Assembly (NCBI RefSeq): GCF_900142765.1
Contig: NZ_FRCB01000012.1
Span: forward strand, 1 to 64,000
Length of the DNA stretch: 64,000 nt
From: Roseovarius litoreus
GTDB lineage: Bacteria; Pseudomonadota; Alphaproteobacteria; Rhodobacterales; Rhodobacteraceae
Direction of reading: 5' to 3'
Shown: in pieces, positions 42,467 through 51,297 of the stretch
Position numbering within the stretch: the first letter of the stretch is position 1
Layout of the letters: each line of letters starts with the position of its first letter
Translations under genes and position numbers: made by a program
Notes under the pieces: generated by a model
The model's database searches: none
What the model saw: only the letters and a program-made list of their open reading frames with translations
Told to the model about the DNA's origin: nothing

Positions 42467-44586
42467 CTGTAAAAGCGCCCCCACCCGTCTTTCAATTCCT
42501 CCGCGCGGCTATCGCGGATGAATTCGTAAAGCCGTGTCGACACATCAAGCCGCGCACCGCCGTCGCGCGTGATTGGCCTGATCGTCGTGCCGAAACGGTT
42601 CGCACTGGGTTGTCCCGTGACCCAGCTGAGAGGGATTTCAAATGTAATGCCCTTGTCGAAAGACCCTTCGCCGAATTCGCTGAAGGGCACATCGGTCAGG
42701 GTGAAAAACCCGCCTACCCGGATCCCGCTGTTGAACTCCCGTTTCAGCGTAAAGGTAGCGCCCCAGTCACCGGCAAGATAGCGCCCGGCATCCACCTGCC
42801 CGTAAAAGTCATTCCCAAAATCGTAATAGGCCGAGGCATGGCCCGTTACGACATCGTAACTCTGCAGCCCCAACAGGCCGTCAAAATCTCGCTTGCGCGC
42901 GTAGTTGAGCTCGACCCCAAGGGCAAGACGGCTGGCTGTCGGCGCCCAGAGAAGCTCACCGGAAAGGCCGGCATACATCGTCTCAAGATAACCGGCGGTC
43001 ACCCTGCCAAACAGGTCTTCGCTCGGTCGAAACAGGTATTCAGCCGTAAGCGTGTTGATCTCGAAATCGGATTGCTGCGAATAGAGCACCGTATCGGTGC
43101 GTACCCGTGGCAGGACAGAATCCGACGTTCGGGTCGCGTCGTCAATCGTGCTGTAGAGCGGATAGCGAAGGTTGGTCGAAAATGTCAGCCCCTCGATCGG
43201 CCGGTAGCTCAGGTTCAACTGCGGCCCGAATTCATACCTCAGCGGCTCATCCGGATCGAAGAAGGAAAACCGGAAATACGGCGAGAAGCTGTATTCGAAT
43301 TGCCGCCCTGCCGGGATCGGGGCCAGGGCCGGGCCTGCCGGCGCATCCTCGATCACAGCGCGCGTATAGCTGCGCCATGCCCCATCGAGATCGTTTTCCA
43401 ACTCGTAAAGATCCCTGCGCTTCAAATTCACCGAGGTGATCGGAACGCCTTTCTTTCTAAGAATGATGACGAAGGTGCGAACGGTTTCCGGCGTCATGCG
43501 CGCCAGCACGCGCGCCGCGCGCCCGACCGTCTGCGCCTGCTTCAGCCATTGCCGGTTCTCGATTTCCAGAAAGACCGTGTCGCCCTCTTGCCGGACACCA
43601 TCCAGTTGGATCCCCTGCGCGCGCAACGCGGTTTCCAGATCCATTTCTTGTCCCGGCGCCCGTTTGCCAAGCGGGATATTCCAGCTTGTCGCAGCGAGCG
43701 GCAGGCGAGGTGCCAGCGCCGGGCCCTCACCCTCGGCCCCTGCATTGAAGTTCGGTCGCTTGGGGTTGAGATCAAAGGAAAGCTGCGCGCCGAACGTCTC
43801 GCCGCCATTCACGTAACCGGCCAGTGACCATCCGCTTTGAAACCTGTATTTCGCTCCGAAATTGATCGGGCTGTCCAAGGTTCCGGCCCCCCGCGCGCGC
43901 TCCGTCTCATAGTTGTCCGAGCTGTATTCCAGCGCCAGGGACAACTGATCCGTCACGTTCCAGTTAAGCCCGCCAAAAAACGCGGCATCGCCCCTGAACC
44001 AGACATTGGTGTTGACCTCGCCGCCCTGTCCGACATCGATCGGGGGGCGGGTGTCGAACCTGTCGGCAAGAACGCCCAAGGGATTGGAAAACTCGTTGCG
44101 CGACCCAAGCCGCCCCCAGCCGATACCGGCGGTCGCCGAGAAGTTCGGTGTTATGGATTTGGTTGCCACCAGATATTCCGATGAATAGATTCCGGTGCCC
44201 AGAAAGTCCCTCAAACCCACCGCGATCGCAGGGCGAAGACCCCTTTCTTCGGCGAGCTGGATGTGTAGGTCGAAGCTTCGGTCATAGTTGGCGCTGGTGC
44301 CTCCGACGAAGTTATCGATCACCGAATAGCGGAACGCGCCGTAGACATAAGGCAGGAACTGGAAGAACAGTGTGGTTTTCGAGGTGTCCGCAAACTGGCT
44401 AAACGTAAACGCGAGCTGACCATCGTCCATGACCTCTGCCGTTGGCATTTCGATCAGGCCGGGCGTTCCATAGACCGAAAATCCGGGATCGGCTTGTGCT
44501 GCGGTGGTCGACCAAAGATGCGCAGCTCCGACAAGAGCGGAGCTAAGCGCTGGCGTGATCGCAATTTGAGAGCGCAATGCGCGCAT
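42463..44586 (-). CDS. YjbH-like outer-membrane beta-barrel protein
   Basis: 707 residues from ATG 44586 (AAGGGTTG upstream). Signal peptide (about 1-32), then YjbH features: GFSVYGTPGLIEMPTAEVMDD at the N-terminus and many alternating beta strands with aromatic ends through to DGGARLDVSTRLYEF... at the C-terminus. E. coli YjbH/GfcD are predicted barrels for exopolysaccharide or group 4 capsule. First gene of yjbH-yjbF-wza, divergent from the phosphatase gene across about 100 bases that hold both promoters. Confidence 0.85.
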   Translation of the reverse strand: MRALRSQIAITPALSSALVGAAHLWSTTAAQADPGFSVYGTPGLIEMPTAEVMDDGQLAFTFSQFADTSKTTLFFQFLPYVYGAFRYSVIDNFVGGTSANYDRSFDLHIQLAEERGLRPAIAVGLRDFLGTGIYSSEYLVATKSITPNFSATAGIGWGRLGSRNEFSNPLGVLADRFDTRPPIDVGQGGEVNTNVWFRGDAAFFGGLNWNVTDQLSLALEYSSDNYETERARGAGTLDSPINFGAKYRFQSGWSLAGYVNGGETFGAQLSFDLNPKRPNFNAGAEGEGPALAPRLPLAATSWNIPLGKRAPGQEMDLETALRAQGIQLDGVRQEGDTVFLEIENRQWLKQAQTVGRAARVLARMTPETVRTFVIILRKKGVPITSVNLKRRDLYELENDLDGAWRSYTRAVIEDAPAGPALAPIPAGRQFEYSFSPYFRFSFFDPDEPLRYEFGPQLNLSYRPIEGLTFSTNLRYPLYSTIDDATRTSDSVLPRVRTDTVLYSQQSDFEINTLTAEYLFRPSEDLFGRVTAGYLETMYAGLSGELLWAPTASRLALGVELNYARKRDFDGLLGLQSYDVVTGHASAYYDFGNDFYGQVDAGRYLAGDWGATFTLKREFNSGIRVGGFFTLTDVPFSEFGEGSFDKGITFEIPLSWVTGQPSANRFGTTIRPITRDGGARLDVSTRLYEFIRDSRAEELKDGWGRFYR

Positions 44587-44690
44587 GGACAACCCTTGCT
44601 CGGCCCCTCGGCGGCCACTTTTATTTTCGCTTTTTAACTTATATTTATAACTGGTCACCTAAACAACCGCGTGTTGAAAGGTTCTTAATT

Positions 44691-45431
44691 TTGCTCATCA
44701 AGAGACTATTTGGCCACTTTTGGCGTGAAAGGGCCGTACAAGATGACATGCCAGCGATCCGTCCGGACACACCGCTGGCAGTCATCGGTGATATCCATGG
44801 CCGCGCCGATCTTCTGGGGGCAATGCTGCCGCTTGTCCCGAAAGACTACCAGATCGTCTGCGTCGGGGATTATATCGACCGGGGAGAACACTCAGCCGAT
44901 GTCCTGAAGATGCTCAAGGCGCGGGATGATATCCTGTGCCTCTTGGGTAATCACGAAGACATGTTGCTCAGGTTTCTGGATGACCCGGAGCACCACGGGG
45001 AGAGGTGGCTGCGCTATGGCGGGCTACAAACGCTGCAAAGCTTCGGCGTCTCTTTGGATCATGGGCAAGGCACTACAAAACGTTTGCTCGACTGCCGTGA
45101 TGCCTTGCGGGACGCCATGGGCACGGACATGATTGACTGGATCCGCGATTTACCGCTCCAATGGATGTCGGGAAATGTCGCTGTCGTGCATGCTGCCGCC
45201 GATCCCACCCGATCTCTGGCCAGGCAAGAGCCGTCCGTGCTGTGTTGGGGGCATCCAGAGTTTCTGACGCAGCCGCGTCAGGATGGTGTGTGGATCGCAT
45301 ACGGTCATACGATTGTGGATAGCGCGCATGAAGCGCAGGGCCGAATCGCCGTCGATACCGGCGCATATGCAACGGGCCGGCTGTCCGCTGCGCTGATCGC
45401 TCCGGACCATATTGATTTCATCAGAACTTAG
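44691..45431 (+). CDS. Metallophosphoesterase (serine/threonine phosphatase-like)
   Basis: 246 residues if started at TTG 44691, which has GAAAGG 9 bases upstream; ATG 44748 is the alternative. PPP-type phosphoesterase core: GDIHGRADLL, GDYIDRGEHS and GNHED, then later histidines in VVHAAADP and YGHTIVD, which supply the metal site. It resembles bacterial PrpA-type phosphatases and could remove phosphates from proteins or nucleotides. Placed between the export genes and the NusG-like gene, it may counteract the kinase, though Wzc partners are usually tyrosine phosphatases. Confidence 0.82.
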   Translation: MLIKRLFGHFWRERAVQDDMPAIRPDTPLAVIGDIHGRADLLGAMLPLVPKDYQIVCVGDYIDRGEHSADVLKMLKARDDILCLLGNHEDMLLRFLDDPEHHGERWLRYGGLQTLQSFGVSLDHGQGTTKRLLDCRDALRDAMGTDMIDWIRDLPLQWMSGNVAVVHAAADPTRSLARQEPSVLCWGHPEFLTQPRQDGVWIAYGHTIVDSAHEAQGRIAVDTGAYATGRLSAALIAPDHIDFIRT

Positions 45432-45439
45432 ATCGGCGA

Positions 45440-45961
45440 TCAGTCGACCCGTGCGTTGATCTTTTCAACGGCCGAGGCGGGCACGTGCGTTCGAACGGCT
45501 TGCCCCATGATATCGAGCAGGATTTCCAACCGGCCCTGCCTGTCTGCAGCCTCGATCCGTGTGATTGTATCCGCAAAGGGGCCGGATACGATTCTGATCT
45601 TGTCACCTGCTGCAAAACTGTCCGGCGTGGTGAAGAGGCCGTCCTTCGTGCAGCGCGCCATCATGGCCGACATGAACTCTCCGGGCATGACGGCAGGGCG
45701 CCCCTTGGTGTCGGTGATCAGCCGTGACAGACCGCGTGTGCTATTCAAGGCGCGCCATGCAAAGGCCTGTGCATCGAACTGCACGAATATGTAACCGGGA
45801 AAAAGTGGCACCGTCTGCTTGACGAATTTCCCGCCACGGCGCTGATCTTCTCGACGCTTGGGGCAAAATGTCGTGAAACCTTGCCGCGAAAGATGCCGTT
45901 CGGCGATACTCAAAGCGTTCGGTTTGAGCTGCGCTGCACACCATTCAAAGTCTGGATGCAT
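45440..45961 (-). CDS. NusG/RfaH-family transcription antiterminator
   Basis: 173 residues. NGN domain with FEWCAAQLKPNALSIAERHL..., VPLFPGYIFVQFD (the RNA-polymerase binding beta strands), followed by a KOW-like segment (FAAGDKIRIVSGPFADTITRIEA). Specialised NusG paralogues (RfaH, LoaP type) help polymerase through long surface-sugar operons. A long plus-strand polysaccharide operon starts 1.2 kb away and an ops-like sequence lies in its leader. Convergent with the phosphatase (8-base gap). Confidence 0.85.
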   Translation of the reverse strand: MHPDFEWCAAQLKPNALSIAERHLSRQGFTTFCPKRREDQRRGGKFVKQTVPLFPGYIFVQFDAQAFAWRALNSTRGLSRLITDTKGRPAVMPGEFMSAMMARCTKDGLFTTPDSFAAGDKIRIVSGPFADTITRIEAADRQGRLEILLDIMGQAVRTHVPASAVEKINARVD

Positions 45962-46082
45962 TTGGCCTCAGTGTCGATTTCTTTCAGTCCCAGTCAATAC
46001 GAGATGTCTCAACTGTCAGACACGCCACGTTTAGGCAGGGCCATCATTGGCCCCGCAAAACATTCATGAGATCAAGGCTTTC

Positions 46083-46460
46083 TTATTGGGTGCCTGTGGT
46101 GGACGTGGTGGACGTGGTAAAGATAGCCCCGCCGTTTCCGCCGCCGCCTCCGGCACCGGCAAGCGCCGCGCCGGCAACCAGCGTGCCAACCCCGACAGCA
46201 ACGCCCACGCCTCCGATAATTCCACCTCCAGCTACTGCCGCCGCGCCGCCCGCAGCTGCTCCGCCCGCAGCTGCTCCGCCGCCGGCTGCTGTGCTACCGC
46301 CAGCAGCTGCGCCACCTGCCGTACCGCCGCCAGTGGTTGCTGCACCGGGGGCGACAACGCCTTGCGTCGACAGAGACATTTGCGTCGCGTCACCCGCAAA
46401 AGCGGACGACGAGAAGGCCGCAATGACGACGGAGGTCGCGAACAATTTGAACTTCGGCAT
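46083..46460 (-). CDS. YjbE-like secreted Gly/Ala/Thr-rich protein
   Basis: 125 residues from ATG 46460 (GGAAGAT upstream). Signal peptide of about 21 residues (ending SSAFAGDAT), then a low-complexity body of Gly/Ala repeats (AAGGAAAGGAAA, AGAGGGGGNGG) and a Thr/Ser tail (TTSTTSTTGTQ). E. coli YjbE/GfcA have the same layout: small, secreted, Gly/Ala-rich with a Thr-rich C-terminus, in the operon with YjbF and YjbH. Here the gene is separated from yjbF/yjbH by 3.5 kb. No function is established for the family. Confidence 0.7.
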   Translation of the reverse strand: MPKFKLFATSVVIAAFSSSAFAGDATQMSLSTQGVVAPGAATTGGGTAGGAAAGGSTAAGGGAAAGGAAAGGAAAVAGGGIIGGVGVAVGVGTLVAGAALAGAGGGGGNGGAIFTTSTTSTTGTQ

Positions 46461-47126
46461 ATCTTCCACCTCTCATAAATTCTGTATCATATATGATCAT
46501 AGGGTAACTGAAAGTAATTGTCAGTAAGAGACTTCATGAAAACCTATCCATGGTTGTTTCGCGCAGGATACGGGCTGAATTTGGACATTGGCGCACTCGT
46601 TCCCGCCATGCGTTGCGCGGTGAGCAGCAGAGTCGGCTTCTGGACCTGAAATGCTAAAAAGCCAATTAAAAAAAGGTTTTTGACGTCAATAAAGGGCTTG
46701 CTGCGATAAGGGCGTGCCGCCTTTCCAAAGGCTTGATTCGGCCAAAAGCCTCTGTCTGCGGCATTCTTCGCCGAAAGGCCAAATTTTTCTTAAATTTGAT
46801 CCATGCGTCTTTTCTTTTGATCTCAAAATGATACGAAGTGGATCGTGGGACCGTTTGTTTCATTCGATCCCTACTCGCTACACGTGCAGCCGCGCATCCT
46901 GAAAACGGAGTGAGCGCCGGTGCGGTAGCCGTGGTTTTCAGCTCAAATCCGGATCTGTCCATCCAGTTACTGACACAGAGGCGACCCTGAATCGAGAGCC
47001 GCAGCATCGCCTCATGCCCCGTTGTTCAGTCAGCTCTATCCATAGCCAGACGCCGTGACACTGCCCCGAGCGTTAGCGCGTGAATTTCCAATCGCAATGC
47101 CCATAACACCAGCTGAAGTGTAAAAA
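46461..47126. promoter_or_regulatory. Divergent control region before the long polysaccharide operon
   Basis: 666 bases between the minus-strand yjbE-like gene and the plus-strand WecA-like gene. It contains A+T-rich runs (TTAAAAAAAGG near 46667) and an ops-like sequence at 46922. No coding frame looks convincing. The long leader before a very long operon is typical of antiterminator-controlled sugar loci. Confidence 0.5.
46922..46933 (+). promoter_or_regulatory. ops-like element (GCGGTAGCCGTG)
   Basis: GCGGTAGC matches eight bases of the ops core recruited by RfaH (GGCGGTAGCGTG); one C is inserted before GTG. It lies in the presumed leader, about 205 bases upstream of the WecA-like start and on the same strand, near an RfaH/NusG paralogue gene. 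An eight-base match can occur by chance. Confidence 0.35.
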
Positions 47127-48221
47127 ATGTTAGATGTTTCCCTAGTTGTTTTCGGTCACAGCGCCAGCGTCGCTGGCATGTCTTTGGTGCTTTGCTTGGG
47201 GCTTGTGATGGCCGCACAATGGTTTCCGCGCTTGGCCGGGCGGTCCGCTGACCTCATGGCGGTTCAGGCTGCGCATTCCAGAGCAGCGCCCCGTGTCGCT
47301 GGATTGGCCGTGTTTGGCGCATTGGTCTTCAGTATCCTGTTTGTGCCGGAACCCTACGCCAACCGTTATGCTCTCTTCCTGACCGCGACATCGGTGTTGT
47401 TCCTCGTTGGCTTGCTTGAAGACCTCGGCTTTGGAATTCAACCAAAGCTGCGTTTACTGGCGGCCATCTTGTCCAGCCTCATGGTTATCTTGTTACTGGA
47501 AGTCTGGCTGGTCCGGTCGGGCGTGGCTTGGTTCGATCCCTATATGGCCTATTGGCCTGTCGGCGTGGCGCTGACCGTTTTTGTCACCGTAGGAGTGGCC
47601 AACGGCTTCAATCTGATAGACGGGGTCAACGGTTTGGCCGCCGTGGCCGCAATGGCCTGTGCCGTCGCTCTTGCTTTGATTGCGGCCCAGGCGGGCTATA
47701 CAGCGATGGTCAGGTTCGCTCTGATGTTGGCCTTTGCTGTTTTTGGCTTTGTCCTCGTGAATTTCCCGCTCGGCAAGATCTTCCTCGGGGATGCGGGGGC
47801 CTACACACTGGGCTTTGTTCTCAGCTGGTTCGGTGTTTCGATCCTCTGGCACTTCCCCGTGGTGTCGCCCTGGGCCATCTTGCTGACGGTCTTCTGGCCC
47901 GTCGCAGATACCAGCCTCGCGATCTACCGACGCGTCCGCCATCGGTCCATCGCGTTTTTGCCTGACAGGTTGCATGTCCACCAACTGGTCATGCGTGCGC
48001 TAGAGATTTATGCCCTTGGGCGCGGTCGGCGTCAGTTGGCCAATCCTCTGACCACCGTGATCCTCGCCCCCTTCGTCATCTCCCCACCGCTCACAGGCGC
48101 ATGGCTCTGGAATGATAATAGCGCGGCTGGAATTGTGGTGCTGCTCTACGCGGTTGGTTTTTTCGGCTGCTACGTACTGACGTTCCCGGTGCTGCGGCGA
48201 ATGCCTCGGCGGCGGCAGTAG
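47127..48221 (+). CDS. WecA-like glycosyl-phosphate transferase (initiates chain)
   Basis: 364 residues, about ten membrane helices, GT4 MraY/WecA family. Landmarks: LLEDLGFGIQPKLRL (normally begins with DD; here the first acid is Glu), NGFNLIDGVNGLA (nucleotide site), FLGDAGAY (second acidic pair) and DRLHVHQLV (HxH-type loop). It moves a GlcNAc-1-phosphate or similar sugar-phosphate from UDP-sugar to undecaprenyl phosphate at the inner membrane. First gene of the long operon. The later PglC-type gene is a second possible initiator. Confidence 0.85.
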   Translation: MLDVSLVVFGHSASVAGMSLVLCLGLVMAAQWFPRLAGRSADLMAVQAAHSRAAPRVAGLAVFGALVFSILFVPEPYANRYALFLTATSVLFLVGLLEDLGFGIQPKLRLLAAILSSLMVILLLEVWLVRSGVAWFDPYMAYWPVGVALTVFVTVGVANGFNLIDGVNGLAAVAAMACAVALALIAAQAGYTAMVRFALMLAFAVFGFVLVNFPLGKIFLGDAGAYTLGFVLSWFGVSILWHFPVVSPWAILLTVFWPVADTSLAIYRRVRHRSIAFLPDRLHVHQLVMRALEIYALGRGRRQLANPLTTVILAPFVISPPLTGAWLWNDNSAAGIVVLLYAVGFFGCYVLTFPVLRRMPRRRQ

Positions 48222-48400
48222 AGTGCTGATTTTGAGACGCTTGAGGGTTTGCGTTATCGGGGGTTTGAGTCTGCAAAATGACGGGCATCCTGGCATTTCG
48301 GTGCTTGGGCCTTTGACATAAATGGGCTCAGCCGCCGCGCGAGTGATGCGCGCCACCAGACGATAACACGACAATATCGAAAAGACAGGTAGGATAACAC

Positions 48401-50215
48401 ATGTGTGGGATCGTCGGCATCATCGGCCGCGACGATGTGGCAGAACGGCTTGTAGACGGGCTGCAGCGGCTGGAATACCGCGGCTATGACAGCGCGGGCA
48501 TCGCGGTGGCGAATGGCGCGGGCATTGCTGTCCGCCGGGCCGTGGGCAAGCTCGACAATCTCAAATCCGATCTCAAAACCGATGCGCCCACGGGTCGCGT
48601 CGGGATCGGACATACGCGCTGGGCCACCCATGGGGGCGCGACGCAGAGCAATGCGCATCCCCACAAGGTGGGCTGTGTGACCCTTGTGCATAACGGCATA
48701 ATCGAAAATCACTGGGCTTTGCGGGTTGAATTGGAGGCCCTGGGTGTGCGTCTGTCGTCCGAGACCGATTCGGAAGTGGCGGCGGCCTGGCTCGACCAGC
48801 TGCTCGGCCGCGCTGAAAACCTCGATGAGGCGTTTCAGCAGTTGTTGGACACCCTCGTGGGCTCGTATGCGCTCGCCGTTGTCTTTGAAGGCTACCCGGA
48901 TTTGATGTTCGTCGCCCGGCAAGGCTCGCCGCTTGCGATTGGCTATGGGCCGGGGGTCGAAGGCGGTGCCGCGGAAATTTTTGTGGGCTCGGATGCGTTG
49001 GCGTTGGCGCCCTTTACCGATCAGGTGAGCTATCTCGAAGATGGCGACTGGGCCGCGATTAGGCCTGACAGGGTCGAGATTTTCGACCGACAAGGCGCGC
49101 CTGTGACCCGCGCGGTGCTGACCATTGCCGCCGAAGACAGCGTCGTCGATAAAGGTCCCTGGCCGCATTACATGCGCAAGGAAATCGAAGAGCAGCCCGA
49201 GAGCCTTGGGCGTCTGCTTGGCACGCTGGTGGACCCGGGCGCAAATGCGCTGAAGCCCCTCCTTGAGGAGATCGATTTTGCCGCCGCCGATCGGATTATT
49301 TTGCTCGGCTGCGGGACCGCGCATTATGCCTGTCATCTGGCCAGCTATTGGATTGAGGAGCTCGCGCGCTGCCCGGTGGAGATCGATCTCGCCAGTGAAT
49401 ATCGCTACCGCGATCGCCCACTCACCGGACGCGAGATCGTGATTGCCGTCAGCCAGTCGGGCGAGACGGCAGACACGCTTTCCGCGCTGACCGCACTCTC
49501 TGGACGCGTGGCCGCGCGGCTTGCGGTGGTGAACGTGCCCACAAGCTCAATCGCGCGCGAGGCCGATGCCATCCTCGAGCTTCAGGCCGGCCCTGAAATC
49601 GGGGTCGCTTCCACCAAAGCCTTCACCGGCCAGCTCATGGCGCTGATGGCGGTGGCCCTTAAAGCTGGCCGGGACCGGGGCGCGCTGTGCGACGCGCGCC
49701 TTGCAGAGGCCATCACCGAGCTGACCTCTGTGCCGCGCATCGTCGCCGACACTCTGAGGCTGGTGCCTGCGGTCGAGACCGCAGCACGCCGATTGGCTGA
49801 GGCCTCAGATCTCTACTTTCTGGGCCGGGATGTGCATTATCCGATCGCGCGCGAGGCCGCGCTCAAGATGAAGGAAATTTCCTACATCCATGCCGAGGCC
49901 TATGCCGCGGGGGAGCTCAAGCATGGCCCCATCGCGCTCATTGATGAGGGCACACCGGTGGTGGTCTTCGACAATCTCGGGGCCCTACATGAGAAAACTG
50001 CGTCGAATACCGCGGAAGTGGCGGCGCGAGGTGCGGAGGTGGTGCGGATCGGGCCGGAAGAAGGGGCTGCGTTGCGCACGCCGGAGGCGGGGCCCCATGC
50101 CACAGGGTTTGCCTATGCCGTGGTCGCGCAGCTGTTGGCCTATTTTGTCGCCGTGGAAAAAGGCACGGATGTCGACCAGCCGCGCAACCTCGCGAAATCG
50201 GTGACGGTGGAGTAG
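48401..50215 (+). CDS. glmS: Glutamine--fructose-6-phosphate aminotransferase
   Basis: 604 residues. The N-terminal nucleophile cysteine follows Met (MCGIVGIIG), with GHTRWATHGG and LVHNGIIENH in the glutaminase domain; two SIS domains follow, and the C-terminus is NLAKSVTVE with the catalytic lysine, as in true GlmS. Makes glucosamine 6-phosphate, the amino-sugar source for UDP-GlcNAc used by the sugar genes downstream. 180 bases after the WecA-like gene. It may be a locus copy besides a housekeeping one; that cannot be seen here. Confidence 0.95.
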   Translation: MCGIVGIIGRDDVAERLVDGLQRLEYRGYDSAGIAVANGAGIAVRRAVGKLDNLKSDLKTDAPTGRVGIGHTRWATHGGATQSNAHPHKVGCVTLVHNGIIENHWALRVELEALGVRLSSETDSEVAAAWLDQLLGRAENLDEAFQQLLDTLVGSYALAVVFEGYPDLMFVARQGSPLAIGYGPGVEGGAAEIFVGSDALALAPFTDQVSYLEDGDWAAIRPDRVEIFDRQGAPVTRAVLTIAAEDSVVDKGPWPHYMRKEIEEQPESLGRLLGTLVDPGANALKPLLEEIDFAAADRIILLGCGTAHYACHLASYWIEELARCPVEIDLASEYRYRDRPLTGREIVIAVSQSGETADTLSALTALSGRVAARLAVVNVPTSSIAREADAILELQAGPEIGVASTKAFTGQLMALMAVALKAGRDRGALCDARLAEAITELTSVPRIVADTLRLVPAVETAARRLAEASDLYFLGRDVHYPIAREAALKMKEISYIHAEAYAAGELKHGPIALIDEGTPVVVFDNLGALHEKTASNTAEVAARGAEVVRIGPEEGAALRTPEAGPHATGFAYAVVAQLLAYFVAVEKGTDVDQPRNLAKSVTVE

Positions 50216-50278
50216 GGCAGCGCGCAGGCGCCCAGTCCTCATGTCGAGCACCAATCATAAGTTACCAAAAGAGAGCAT

Positions 50279-51292
50279 ATGAAACGTATTTTGATTACAG
50301 GCACGGCCGGCTTCATCGGTTTCCACCTCGCAAAGCTGCTGTTGGACGAAGGGTTCGTCGTGCATGGCATCGATGCGATCACGGATTACTATGACGTCAC
50401 CCTCAAGCGCCGCCGCCACCAGATGCTGCTGCAGAGCCCTGGATTTACGGCCACTGAATGTTGGCTGGAGGAAGCCGACCGTATTGGCGAGGTGGCCCGG
50501 AAGTTTGCCCCTGACGTGATCGTCCATCTCGCAGCCCAAGCCGGCGTGCGCTACAGCCTAGAAAATCCGCGCGCCTATCTCGACAGCAATATCATCGGCA
50601 CGTTCAACATCATGGAAGCCGCCCGCGAACTTGGCGTCGAGCATTTGCTTATGGCCTCGACCTCATCTGTTTACGGCGCCAATGAGGATATGCCGTTTTC
50701 CGAGACAGAGAAGGCGGACACCCAGCTGACCTTCTACGCCGCCACGAAAAAAGCCAATGAGGCGATGGCACATTCCTATGCGCATTTGTGGAACCTGCCG
50801 ACGACGATGTTCCGCTTCTTTACGGTTTACGGTCCCTGGGGCCGCCCAGATCTGGCGCTCTTCAAGTTCGTGGATGCGATGCTCGATGGACGCCCGATTG
50901 ATATCTACAATCACGGGGACATGTACCGTGACTTCACCTATGTGGAGGATCTCGTGCGCGGCATCTGCCTGCTCATCGATGCAGTCCCGGTCCGGCCTGA
51001 AAGTGCCGACGATATCGAGGCGGGGGACAGCCTCTCGCCTGTAGCTCCTTACCGCATCGTCAATATCGGGAATTCTGAGAAGGTACGGTTGCTGGACTTT
51101 ATCGAAGCCATTGAAGAGGCGCTCGGGATCGAGGCCAAGCGCAATTACATGGATATGCAAACGGGGGACGTGCCGGCCACTTGGGCGGACGCAAGCCTTT
51201 TGAAGAACTTGACGGGCTACCAGCCGCAAACCGATGTCCGCGATGGCATTGACCAGTTTGTGGCTTGGTTCCGCGACTATTATGGGAAATAA
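50279..51292 (+). CDS. UDP-glucuronate 4-epimerase-like NAD-dependent epimerase
   Basis: 337 residues, ATG 50279 behind AAAGAGAGC. Extended SDR with [13 protein letters not shown], serine in ASTSSVYG, catalytic YAATK and [18 protein letters not shown], the last being characteristic of UDP-glucuronate 4-epimerases (LspL/WbnF/GlA type). It should convert UDP-GlcA to UDP-GalA or act on a related UDP-uronate. Five bases separate it from the UDP-sugar dehydrogenase that makes a uronate substrate. Confidence 0.85.
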   Translation: MKRILITGTAGFIGFHLAKLLLDEGFVVHGIDAITDYYDVTLKRRRHQMLLQSPGFTATECWLEEADRIGEVARKFAPDVIVHLAAQAGVRYSLENPRAYLDSNIIGTFNIMEAARELGVEHLLMASTSSVYGANEDMPFSETEKADTQLTFYAATKKANEAMAHSYAHLWNLPTTMFRFFTVYGPWGRPDLALFKFVDAMLDGRPIDIYNHGDMYRDFTYVEDLVRGICLLIDAVPVRPESADDIEAGDSLSPVAPYRIVNIGNSEKVRLLDFIEAIEEALGIEAKRNYMDMQTGDVPATWADASLLKNLTGYQPQTDVRDGIDQFVAWFRDYYGK

Positions 51293-51297
51293 CAGAG

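Noticed and set aside
46083..46460. Repeat array or CRISPR-like pattern at the GCTGCTCCGCC repeats
   Set aside because: The repeats are short and in the coding frame of a Gly/Ala-rich secreted protein; there are no unique spacers of constant length.
46666..47007. Minus-strand open frame in the leader before the WecA-like gene
   Set aside because: No signal, no family, unlikely codon use; better read as a non-coding leader.
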